Notes: a model not told the origin generated them from the sequence alone. A stretch of 5,605 nucleotides of DNA from Anaerolineaceae bacterium (GCA_003446605.1 DMDF01000054.1:1-5605); one strand, 5' to 3'; shown: positions 1 to 5,605, numbered from the stretch's first letter. Translations and numbers: made by a program.

Positions 1-25
1 CGTAAAAGAATAACGATAGACATCC

Positions 26-39
26 GCTGAAATTTCAGC
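26..39. promoter_or_regulatory. Perfect 14-bp palindrome, candidate operator
   Basis: GCTGAAATTTCAGC reads identically on both strands. It lies about 100 bases upstream of the first gene of the operon and overlaps a possible -35 element. Perfect even-length palindromes of this size upstream of sugar operons are often sites for dimeric repressors of the LacI, GntR or DeoR type. The centre is AATT rather than the CG typical of LacI/CcpA sites, so it is not a canonical catabolite-responsive element. No regulator gene is in the window to pair with it. Confidence 0.4.
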
Positions 40-54
40 CAGATCTAGTATAAC
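27..54 (+). promoter_or_regulatory. Candidate upstream sigma-A-type promoter
   Basis: A TATAAC box at 49-54 matches the -10 consensus at five of six positions. CTGAAA at 27-32 matches the -35 consensus TTGACA at four of six, with a 16-base spacer. The -35 half coincides with a perfect palindrome (26-39), a position where a bound repressor would block polymerase. This is pattern matching only; such weak matches are common in AT-rich DNA. It competes with a second candidate about 30 bases downstream. Confidence 0.3.
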
Positions 55-55
55 G

Positions 56-84
56 GTGATATCTTCCTCATTGAAGAATATAAC
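56..84 (+). promoter_or_regulatory. Candidate promoter proximal to the kinase gene
   Basis: GTGATA at 56-61 matches four of six positions of the -35 consensus. TATAAC at 79-84 matches five of six of the -10 consensus, and the spacer is the ideal 17 bases. Transcription would begin near 91, leaving a leader of about 50 bases before the kinase start. The -10 box sits inside the dyad at 71-89. The spacing is better than in the upstream candidate, but the -35 match is weak. Confidence 0.4.
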
Positions 85-89
85 TTCAA
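71..89. repeat. Interrupted inverted repeat over the proximal -10 box, candidate operator
   Basis: TTGAAG at 71-76 and CTTCAA at 84-89 are exact reverse complements separated by seven AT-rich bases. The loop region contains most of the TATAAC box, so a protein bound here would compete with RNA polymerase. The arms share the TGAA/TTCA core with the palindrome at 26-39 but with wider spacing, so the two need not bind the same protein. As RNA it would form only a weak six-pair hairpin without a T-tract, so it is not a terminator. Confidence 0.4.
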
Positions 90-140
90 GAGAGTGTGTT
101 TTGTGTTGCTATTTTTATGACGAGAGCATGGAGATCATAA

Positions 141-1676
141 ATGGGTAAGAAATATTTATTAGGAATCGACTTGGGAACTAGTGCCACAAAAGCAAGTATC
201 TATCAAATTGATGGAACTCTCGTTGCTTCCGACAGTGTTTCTGTTCCAATGTATACACCACAACCTGGTGTGGTTGAACAGGAAAATAACGATTTCTATA
301 CTACCGCTGCACAAGCAGTGCGGAATTGTATCTCCAAGAGCGGGATTGAACTAAATGACGTGGCTGCCATTGCTTTTGATAGCCAAATGGCGGGCATTGG
401 TTCTATAGATGAAGATTTCAAATCTGTCACACGATTTGATTCCTGGTTGGATATGCGCTGCGAACCGTACATTAAGTGGGTTGATTCCAAAGCTGGTGAC
501 TTAGTGACGCAGTTGACCGGCTGTCCACCTACATGTGACCATGGTCCGAAAATATTATGGTGGAAAAATGAACGTCTTGATGATTATAAAAAAATTGCAC
601 GTTTCATAACTCCAGCTAGTTATGTTGCTGGAAAAATGGCGGGGCTAAAAGCTGATCAAGCTTTTATGGATTATACGTTTATTCACTTTTCAGGATTGTC
701 GGACGCGAGAAAAGGTCGTTGGTCAAATGAATTGTGTACCCTTTTTGATGTCGATCAGGATAAATTACCAATCATTGTTGAACCCTGGAAAATTATTGGT
801 GAAGTTACAGAGAAAGCAGCAAAGGATTTTGGCTTAGTTGCTGGTATACCGATTGCGGCGGGGTGTGGGGATACGGCAGCCAATGCATTGGGAGCCGGGG
901 TAACAAAATCGGGAATGTTGTTTGACGTGGCGGGCACAGCTTCAATTTTAGCTGGTTGTACTTCCGAATTCATTGCAGATGTGAAACATCGCGTTCTAAT
1001 AAACATGCGCTCTGTCATTCCCGGTTTATGGAATCCGTTGGCATATATTGGTGGTGGGGGGTTATCCCTACGATGGTTTCGCGATCAATTTTTTAATACT
1101 CAACAGGGGAAGCAATTAGAAATTACCGACGAATTGTATGATCTGATGGCAAAAGAAGCAGCGAATGTGAAACCAGGAGCCGATGGGTTATTTTTCTCTC
1201 CTCACCTGGGGGGAAAGATATGTCCTTCCGACCCTGCAATGCGGGGCGCATGGGTTGGTTTTTCTTGGGGGCATACTCAGGCACATTTTTATCGTGCCAT
1301 CTTAGAAAGCGTAGCTTATGAATATGAATATTATCTCAAGGTCTTGCAGGAATATATTCCGGATCTGGTGCTGGTAGAAACCAGAGCAGTTGGAGGTGGT
1401 TCTCGAAGTGCTCTCTGGAACCAAATCAAAGCGGATGTTTTACAGGTGCCTTATCAGTGTTTGAAACGGTCTGAGTTTGGAACATGGGGTTGTGCAATGA
1501 TTGCAGGCTATGCTGTCGGCATCTATCCTGATTTATCGGAAATTGCGAGGAAGGCGGCTAAACCCGATGATAAACCCTACCAACCTGATAAAAATCTACA
1601 AGAAATTTATCAACCTCTCGTGAATAAATATATTCAATTACAGGAGTCGTTGGACCAACTCTATAAAAAATTGTAG
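141..1676 (+). CDS. FGGY-family carbohydrate kinase (xylulokinase-like)
   Basis: This is a cytoplasmic ATP-dependent kinase of sugars, ketoses or sugar acids. At 511 residues it has the usual FGGY length, with two actin-like ATPase domains. The N-terminal phosphate loop GIDLGTSATK is at 8-17. The acceptor-side motif WLDMRC is at 102-107, equivalent to WNDGRC of E. coli XylB. The probable catalytic base is Asp244 in GCGDTAANALGAG (241-253), the second phosphate motif is GTAS at 265-268, and the adenosine-side motif GGGSRSALW is at 418-426. In the region where xylulokinases read GQMHG, this protein has SQMAG (81-85), and Thr245 follows the catalytic Asp where XylB has Asn. The substrate is therefore probably not D-xylulose. 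Gluconate-, ribulose- or erythrulose-type acceptors are alternatives. GGAG at 130-133, seven bases before the ATG, supports the start. It ends in tandem in-frame stops TAG-TGA. The family call is firm; the substrate is unknown. Confidence 0.93.
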   Translation: MGKKYLLGIDLGTSATKASIYQIDGTLVASDSVSVPMYTPQPGVVEQENNDFYTTAAQAVRNCISKSGIELNDVAAIAFDSQMAGIGSIDEDFKSVTRFDSWLDMRCEPYIKWVDSKAGDLVTQLTGCPPTCDHGPKILWWKNERLDDYKKIARFITPASYVAGKMAGLKADQAFMDYTFIHFSGLSDARKGRWSNELCTLFDVDQDKLPIIVEPWKIIGEVTEKAAKDFGLVAGIPIAAGCGDTAANALGAGVTKSGMLFDVAGTASILAGCTSEFIADVKHRVLINMRSVIPGLWNPLAYIGGGGLSLRWFRDQFFNTQQGKQLEITDELYDLMAKEAANVKPGADGLFFSPHLGGKICPSDPAMRGAWVGFSWGHTQAHFYRAILESVAYEYEYYLKVLQEYIPDLVLVETRAVGGGSRSALWNQIKADVLQVPYQCLKRSEFGTWGCAMIAGYAVGIYPDLSEIARKAAKPDDKPYQPDKNLQEIYQPLVNKYIQLQESLDQLYKKL

Positions 1677-1707
1677 TGACTATTTTAAAGTGAAGGAGTA
1701 ACAGAAA

Positions 1708-2739
1708 ATGAATAGATCGGTAACTATTTGCATGATTGGCGCTGGAAGAGTGGGGAAAAACCATTCCAGTGCAATCACCGGTTATGTACCCAATGCCAAG
1801 ATAATAGCGATGGTAGATCCTGCTGAAGAGGTTCTAAAAAACACCAGTGAACAATTTGGTGTTGTGCAGACATTTACGACTTTAGAAGAAGCTTTAGATA
1901 AGGTTGATTTTGACGCAGTAGTGATTACAACTCCGACTTTTACACACCGAAATTTAGTTTTGCAGGCTGCTGATGCTGGAAAACATGTGTTTCTTGAAAA
2001 ACCGATGGCACTCAATCTTGAAGAATGTGATGCGATTCTTTCCTCAGTACAGAGGGCACATGTATTACTGCAGATCGGGTTTATGCGTCGATTTGATCCA
2101 GATTTTGTTGAAGCCTCGCAGAGAATTGCCGCAGGGGAAATTGGGGATCCGATGATGGTGAAATCCAATACACATGGGCCAGGATTGCCGCCTGCATGGG
2201 CACGTGATCTAAAAAGATCAAATGGAATGTTAGCTGAAGTAAACAGTCATGATTGGGATACCGTTCGTTGGTTGATGAATTCTGAGCTTGATAGAGTGTA
2301 CACGGAAGTTGCCGATTTCAAAGGGAAGGAAAACAACGTAGATACACCTAATTTTTACGATAACGTGCTTGTAAACATTCGTTTTGAAAGTGGCGGGTTA
2401 GGGATGATTTCAGGAATTTGCCCATGCGGATACGGTTATGATGCCCGAGTAGAAATCGTTGGGACGAAGGGGATTATGCAGATTGGGGAATTGAAAGGGC
2501 AGGCTGTAATGGTGTGTACAAACAGAGATCAGGGTTTGATCACCCCGATCCATCGTACCTGGCAGGCTCGGTTCAAAATGGGCTACATAGCAGAATTGCA
2601 GCATTTTGTTGATTGTATTCTCAATGAAAAACAACCAATCGTTGGCGGAAAAGAAGGGCGTTGGGCAGTAGCAGGGGTTGTAGCTGCTACGAAATCAATG
2701 TTTGAAAACCGTCCTGTTTATTTGAAGGAAGTTCTTTAG
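1708..2739 (+). CDS. Gfo/Idh/MocA-family NAD(P)-dependent sugar/inositol dehydrogenase
   Basis: A 343-residue cytoplasmic oxidoreductase, typical in length for the family that includes myo-inositol 2-dehydrogenase, glucose-fructose oxidoreductase and aldose 1-dehydrogenases. The N-terminal Rossmann fold starts with GAGRVGKNH (11-19). Asp37 in MVDP lies at the end of the second strand, which favours NAD. TTPTFTH (74-80) and the hallmark EKP (97-99, catalytic Lys98) follow. The C-terminal half carries the family beta-sheet domain, with EVNSHDWDTVRWL at 177-189; His181 is the probable catalytic histidine. Four residues before it stands Glu177, where inositol dehydrogenases have Asp. AAGGAG at 1693-1698, nine bases before the ATG, supports the start. 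Only 31 bases separate it from the kinase, so the two are very probably co-transcribed. It may oxidise a ring hydroxyl or the anomeric carbon of the pathway sugar. The substrate cannot be read; annotation as inositol 2-dehydrogenase (iolG) would be over-specific. Confidence 0.93.
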   Translation: MNRSVTICMIGAGRVGKNHSSAITGYVPNAKIIAMVDPAEEVLKNTSEQFGVVQTFTTLEEALDKVDFDAVVITTPTFTHRNLVLQAADAGKHVFLEKPMALNLEECDAILSSVQRAHVLLQIGFMRRFDPDFVEASQRIAAGEIGDPMMVKSNTHGPGLPPAWARDLKRSNGMLAEVNSHDWDTVRWLMNSELDRVYTEVADFKGKENNVDTPNFYDNVLVNIRFESGGLGMISGICPCGYGYDARVEIVGTKGIMQIGELKGQAVMVCTNRDQGLITPIHRTWQARFKMGYIAELQHFVDCILNEKQPIVGGKEGRWAVAGVVAATKSMFENRPVYLKEVL

Positions 2740-2752
2740 ATTACCCTGAACT

Positions 2753-2761
2753 AGAGGTGAG
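2753..2761 (+). promoter_or_regulatory. Shine-Dalgarno sequence that fixes the start of the zinc dehydrogenase
   Basis: AGAGGTGAG is complementary to the 16S rRNA 3' end over most of its length (one mismatch to GGAGGTGA). GAGG ends five bases before the ATG at 2763. An in-frame GTG at 2757 lies inside this site, so it would have no ribosome binding site of its own. The ATG is therefore preferred, which removes two residues from the longest reading frame. Confidence 0.75.
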
Positions 2762-2762
2762 T

Positions 2763-3806
2763 ATGATTGCAGCAGTTTATTACGGTCCGAATGATTTGCG
2801 AGTTGAACAAGTACCTGTGCCAGAAATCGCCGATGATGAAGTACTGGTTAAGATGAAAGCAGCCAGTATTTGTGGAACGGACCTAAGGATTCTCCATGGT
2901 GATCACAGAAAATACCCCCTTGGAACAGTTCGTATACCTGGTCATGAAATTGTCGGAACCATTGCGAAAATGGGGAATAAGGTCCGTGGAATAAAAGAGG
3001 ATCAGCTCTATTTTATTGCTCCCAATATTGGTTGCGGTCATTGCAGACAGTGTGTTTCTGGGAATAATAACCTCTGCTCGAATTTTGAGGCTCTGGGAAT
3101 TACACTGGATGGAGGTTTTGCAGAATATGTTCGTGTGCCATCTGCCGCGATCCTGCAGGGAAACCTCATACCTGTCTCCACGAATGTGAATGCGGCTTCG
3201 GCAGCGCTCATAGAGCCCTTTGCCTGTGTATTGCGGAGTCATGATTTACTGAATGTCCATCCCGGTGATACGGTTCTCGTGATGGGGGCTGGTCCTATTG
3301 GAATATTGCACATTAAATTAGCAAAATTATCAGGAGCCTCGTGTGTCATAGTTTCAGAATTGAATGAGGGAAGGCTAGAACAAGCACTACAAATGGGTGC
3401 GGATTTTGGAGTAAACCCGCTGAACGAGGATTTAGCTTCAGTTGTCGACGAAAAGACGGGCATGAATGGCGCGGATGTGGTTATCGTTGCAGCGCCTGCT
3501 CATATTGCTCAAGAGTCTGCGCTGCAATTAGCCGCTGTAAGAGGTCGGGTTTGTTATTTTGGAGGATTACCAAAAGAAAAACCAACCATTGGCTTCAATT
3601 CCAATTTACTCCATTATAAAGAACTACAAATTTATGGCACAACGGGTAGCAGTACGGAGAATTGTTGGCGAGCTGCACAAATAATCAATTCCGGGCGTAT
3701 GGAAATATCTTCCCTAGTCAGTTTGCATTTTCCACTTGCACATGCGGTGAAAGCTTTTCAAAAAGCGGAAGATAGAGATGCCTTGAAAGTGGTTTTGGAG
3801 CCTTAA
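2763..3806 (+). CDS. Zinc-dependent medium-chain alcohol/polyol dehydrogenase
   Basis: A 347-residue cytoplasmic NAD(P)-dependent dehydrogenase of the zinc MDR superfamily (sorbitol, L-threonine, galactitol-1-phosphate and 2,3-butanediol dehydrogenases). It interconverts a secondary alcohol and a ketone. The GroES-like N-terminal domain supplies the probable catalytic zinc ligands Cys37 (ICGTD), His61-Glu62 (PGHE) and Glu151 (IEPFA). The structural zinc lobe is complete with Cys91, Cys94, Cys97 and Cys105. The nucleotide-binding Rossmann motif GAGPIG is at 175-180, with Glu199 near the end of the next strand, which favours NAD over NADP. All key residues are present, so the enzyme should be active. 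It starts 23 bases after the Gfo/Idh stop, and its TAA overlaps the next ATG. It may oxidise a polyol entering the pathway or a hydroxyl of an intermediate. Threonine dehydrogenase is a possible automatic label but does not fit the sugar-operon context. Confidence 0.93.
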   Translation: MIAAVYYGPNDLRVEQVPVPEIADDEVLVKMKAASICGTDLRILHGDHRKYPLGTVRIPGHEIVGTIAKMGNKVRGIKEDQLYFIAPNIGCGHCRQCVSGNNNLCSNFEALGITLDGGFAEYVRVPSAAILQGNLIPVSTNVNAASAALIEPFACVLRSHDLLNVHPGDTVLVMGAGPIGILHIKLAKLSGASCVIVSELNEGRLEQALQMGADFGVNPLNEDLASVVDEKTGMNGADVVIVAAPAHIAQESALQLAAVRGRVCYFGGLPKEKPTIGFNSNLLHYKELQIYGTTGSSTENCWRAAQIINSGRMEISSLVSLHFPLAHAVKAFQKAEDRDALKVVLEP

Positions 3807-4768
3807 TGAATACGCCAACCATCTCTCCCGGGTTCATTCAAACTGTGATGGGGCTCATTCCCTCTGACCAGCTTGGTATCACTGATGCTCATAACCATCT
3901 TTGGATAGATAAGGTGGATGGATTGGGAAACGATATTCCGATTCTCAATGATTTTGATTCACAACAGCGTGAATTAAAAGCTTTTTTTGAGAGCGGTGGA
4001 AGAGGTCAGCTTGATTGCCAACCCGGATTTGCCGGTAGAAATGGTAATCGACTCATTGAGTTAGCAACAGGCACTAAAGTCAATATCATAGCGTGCACAG
4101 GTTTTCATCTTCGAAAATATTATGCTGCTGACGCTCCCTTCTGGAAGTTTTCTTTTGACGAAGTGGTGCATTATTTTTATTCGGAAATTGTCGATTCTTT
4201 GATTGAGACACGTCAAACAAAACACAAAGCTCGTGCAGGTTTTATCAAAATTGCCTGTGAATCATCGTTAGAAGAAAGTCCAGTGATGTATATGGAAGCG
4301 GCAGCCCTGGTGGCAAAGCGAACTGGTGTGTCTATTCAAATTCATACTGAAAAAGGATCAGATGCGGAAAGAATTTTCGAGTTTTTTATTAAAAAGGATG
4401 TTCATCCACACCAATTGATTTTGTGCCATATGGACAAGCGTCCTGATTATGTTTTGCATGCCGAATTAGCAAAAGAAGGAGTGGGACTTGAATACGACAC
4501 CTTTTACAGAGAAAAATACAAACCTGATGAAAATGTTTGGTCGTTGATTCAATATATGTGCAGCATAGGTTTGGCATCTTCTTTAATGCTGGCGACGGAT
4601 ATGGCAGATGGGAACCTCTGGAGTGAATTAGGTCATGGACCGGGATTGGCAGGGTTTATTACCCACATTGGCAAGCGTTTACAAAATATGGGATTTCCAG
4701 ACGAGGTTAATCAGGGTCTATTGGGTCTGAATATAGCTGATCGTCTAGCTTTTATAGAATCTAAATAA
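3806..4768 (+). CDS. Phosphotriesterase-family metal hydrolase, probable sugar-lactone lactonase
   Basis: A 320-residue cytoplasmic TIM-barrel hydrolase of the amidohydrolase superfamily, phosphotriesterase branch. The start MNTPTISPGFIQTVMG and the LGITDAHNHLW block resemble the family N-terminus. The binuclear metal site appears complete: His29 and His31 (HNH), the lysine likely to be carboxylated at Lys148 (GFIKIA), His180 (IQIHTEKG), His208 (LILCHMD) and Asp265 (LATDMADG). Characterised bacterial relatives include lactonases acting on phosphorylated pentono-lactones. Here, beside three dehydrogenases and a kinase, opening of a lactone made by the Gfo/Idh or zinc dehydrogenase is the best guess; organophosphate hydrolysis is unlikely to be its physiological role. 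The ATG overlaps the previous stop by one base (TAATG), with GGAG at 3797-3800 inside the preceding gene, so translation is probably coupled. Family assignment is secure, the substrate inferred. Confidence 0.9.
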   Translation: MNTPTISPGFIQTVMGLIPSDQLGITDAHNHLWIDKVDGLGNDIPILNDFDSQQRELKAFFESGGRGQLDCQPGFAGRNGNRLIELATGTKVNIIACTGFHLRKYYAADAPFWKFSFDEVVHYFYSEIVDSLIETRQTKHKARAGFIKIACESSLEESPVMYMEAAALVAKRTGVSIQIHTEKGSDAERIFEFFIKKDVHPHQLILCHMDKRPDYVLHAELAKEGVGLEYDTFYREKYKPDENVWSLIQYMCSIGLASSLMLATDMADGNLWSELGHGPGLAGFITHIGKRLQNMGFPDEVNQGLLGLNIADRLAFIESK

Positions 4769-4781
4769 TAGGAGAAATGAT

Positions 4782-5372
4782 ATGGAAAGATTCCCCTTTG
4801 TTTTTGACATTTGTTATCCTGAGATAAAACCATCCAGAGTTGATAATCATATCACCCGTACTCTTTCTTCCATGCAGAATCAATTTCTGGATCTGCAAGC
4901 TTTTGACGAAATGTTGCTTGCGGAAGATATTTTGCTATATGAGGTGTATGAGATTAAAAGACCCGAAATTGAAGGAGAATTGTTAAGCGGTTTTTCAATT
5001 GTTCACCCAGGCAAGGTTGGGAAAGAATATTTTATGACCAAGGGGCATTTTCATACAGTCCTTGAAACTGCGGAAATATATTTCTGCCTCAAAGGACAAG
5101 GCTACATGGTCATGGAAAATCCCGAAGGAGATTGTGCCGTGGAGGAATTAAAACCCAATCGTGTTCTATACGTTCCTCCACGTTGGGCGCATCGCTCAAT
5201 AAATACCGGTTCACAAGAAGATTTGGCGACATTTTTTGTGTACCCCGCGAACGCTGGTCATAATTATGGCACTATTGAGGTACAGGGTTTCCGAAAATTA
5301 GTGGTTGATAATGGAAATGGTCCGGAGATTGTAGATAATCCCCGGTGGCTTGCACCGGGAGCTCGAAAATGA
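4782..5372 (+). CDS. Cupin-type (archaeal-type) glucose-6-phosphate isomerase homologue
   Basis: A 196-residue cytoplasmic protein that matches the small metal-dependent phosphoglucose isomerases first known from Pyrococcus and Thermococcus, unrelated to the large classical Pgi. They interconvert glucose 6-phosphate and fructose 6-phosphate. The single cupin barrel carries the first metal motif in TKGHFHTVLETAEIY (87-100; ligands His89, His91, Glu98) and the second in VPPRWAHRSIN (131-141; ligand His137). The family signatures HPGKVGKE (75-82), YPANAGHNYGTI (154-165) and DNPRW (185-189) are present. Length is near that of the archaeal enzymes (about 190). GGAG at 4771-4774, seven bases before the ATG, marks the start, 13 bases after the lactonase-like gene. 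Within a dedicated catabolic operon it may isomerise a different aldose or ketose phosphate, or a free sugar. The fold and family are confident; glucose 6-phosphate as substrate is not. Confidence 0.9.
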   Translation: MERFPFVFDICYPEIKPSRVDNHITRTLSSMQNQFLDLQAFDEMLLAEDILLYEVYEIKRPEIEGELLSGFSIVHPGKVGKEYFMTKGHFHTVLETAEIYFCLKGQGYMVMENPEGDCAVEELKPNRVLYVPPRWAHRSINTGSQEDLATFFVYPANAGHNYGTIEVQGFRKLVVDNGNGPEIVDNPRWLAPGARK

Positions 5373-5605
5373 AAGACCTAAAACACTGCAAGATACTGGT
5401 TACCCCCACCTCTTTTGGGAAGGGGAATATAAATATTCGTACCGAATTAGAAGACCAGGTTGGTAAAGTGATTTACAACGAAACAGGCAAACCACTTCCT
5501 TCTGCGGAAGTAGCGAATCTTCTTCCAGGTGTGGATGGTTATATTGCTGGTTTGGACATCATCGACCGTACAGCACTTAACGCAGCTGATGCGTTGAAGG
5601 TCATA
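5369..5605 (+). CDS. D-2-hydroxyacid dehydrogenase, phosphoglycerate-dehydrogenase-like (3' truncated by window)
   Basis: Seventy-nine codons are open from the ATG to the window end. The N-terminus resembles the substrate-binding domain of the D-isomer-specific 2-hydroxyacid dehydrogenases close to SerA: KILVTPTSFGKG at 8-19, a TGKPL turn at 39-43, and LPGVDGYIAGLD (52-63) followed by ALKVI at the end. Full-length members have roughly 310-330 residues (500 or more with ACT domains). The NAD-binding glycine loop and the catalytic Arg, Glu and His would lie beyond the window and cannot be checked. The ATG overlaps the isomerase stop (ATGA), and GGGAG at 5357-5361 lies seven bases upstream inside the isomerase gene, so translational coupling is likely. 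In this setting it more plausibly oxidises or reduces a sugar-acid (phosphate) 2-hydroxyl than serves serine biosynthesis, but that is inference. Confidence 0.85.
   Translation, partial: MKDLKHCKILVTPTSFGKGNINIRTELEDQVGKVIYNETGKPLPSAEVANLLPGVDGYIAGLDIIDRTALNAADALKVI

Noticed and set aside
26..39. Reading the palindrome as a CcpA catabolite-responsive element.
   Set aside because: The centre is AATT and lacks the conserved CG of cre sites; only the dyad symmetry is shared.
1..50. Possible 3' end of an upstream + strand gene: one frame is open to a TGA at 28-30, another from base 6 to a TAA at 51-53.
   Set aside because: Only 9 to 15 codons are visible and no family is recognisable, so neither frame can be chosen over chance.
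1..108. A 36-codon frame open on the minus strand, running leftward off the window, with plausible amino-acid composition.
   Set aside because: It is bounded by a TAG at 109-111 and contains no in-frame ATG, GTG or TTG, and it overlaps the promoter-like elements. Without sequence left of base 1 it cannot be supported as a divergent gene.
128..130. ATG at 128 as an alternative start for the kinase.
   Set aside because: It is out of frame with the kinase and overlaps the GGAG used by the ATG at 141.
1677..1707. A terminator or internal promoter between the kinase and Gfo/Idh genes.
   Set aside because: The 31 bases show no GC-rich hairpin with a T-tract and no paired -35/-10 boxes; they mainly hold the ribosome binding site of the next gene.
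1782..2168. A 128-codon minus-strand frame opposite the Gfo/Idh gene.
   Set aside because: It lies entirely within a gene with clear family motifs, resembles no known protein and has the Ser/Thr-rich look of an antisense shadow.
2757..2762. GTG as the start of the zinc dehydrogenase, giving two extra residues.
   Set aside because: This GTG is part of the Shine-Dalgarno sequence that serves the ATG at 2763, and family members begin at about the ATG.
2883..3242. A 119-codon minus-strand frame opposite the zinc dehydrogenase.
   Set aside because: It lies opposite the zinc-binding domain with no recognisable motifs and shows nothing beyond what the opposite gene's codons impose.
1..5605. Mobile elements, CRISPR arrays, tRNA or rRNA genes, riboswitches.
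   Set aside because: No direct-repeat array, transposase-like frame, tRNA cloverleaf or conserved RNA motif was seen; nearly all of the window is accounted for by the six genes.

Overview
The window is one stretch of bacterial chromosome-like DNA that carries six tightly packed genes, all on the + strand, which read as a single carbohydrate-catabolism operon. The base composition is moderately AT-rich. Every chosen start is ATG, each with a clear GGAG-type Shine-Dalgarno sequence, and genes are separated by a few bases or overlap. This suits a low-GC Gram-positive bacterium (Bacillota, perhaps a clostridial or Negativicutes-type anaerobe). That assignment is an inference from style, because no lineage marker is present.

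Layout. Bases 1-140 are a leader with no supportable gene. It holds two TATAAC boxes and two dyad symmetries that look like a controlled promoter. Then follow: an FGGY-family sugar kinase (141-1676); a Gfo/Idh/MocA-family NAD(P)-dependent dehydrogenase (1708-2739); a zinc-dependent medium-chain polyol/alcohol dehydrogenase (2763-3806); a phosphotriesterase-family metal hydrolase, probably a sugar-lactone or sugar-lactone-phosphate lactonase (3806-4768, joined by a TAATG overlap); a cupin-type (archaeal-type) glucose-6-phosphate isomerase homologue (4782-5372); and the first 79 codons of a D-2-hydroxyacid / phosphoglycerate-dehydrogenase-like protein (5369 to the window end, joined by an ATGA overlap). 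No terminator or internal promoter is evident, so the operon probably continues to the right.

How the genes may work together. The set contains three different oxidoreductases, a kinase, a lactonase-type hydrolase and an aldose/ketose-phosphate isomerase fold. This is the toolkit for oxidising and phosphorylating an unusual sugar, polyol or sugar acid and feeding it into central metabolism. The substrate cannot be read from the sequence. No transporter, regulator or aldolase lies in the window. The kinase lacks residues expected of a true xylulokinase, and the Gfo/Idh enzyme carries Glu where the catalytic-triad Asp is usual, so both may have non-canonical substrates. The gene combination, not any single gene, is the most interesting aspect: it may be an undescribed oxidative sugar pathway.
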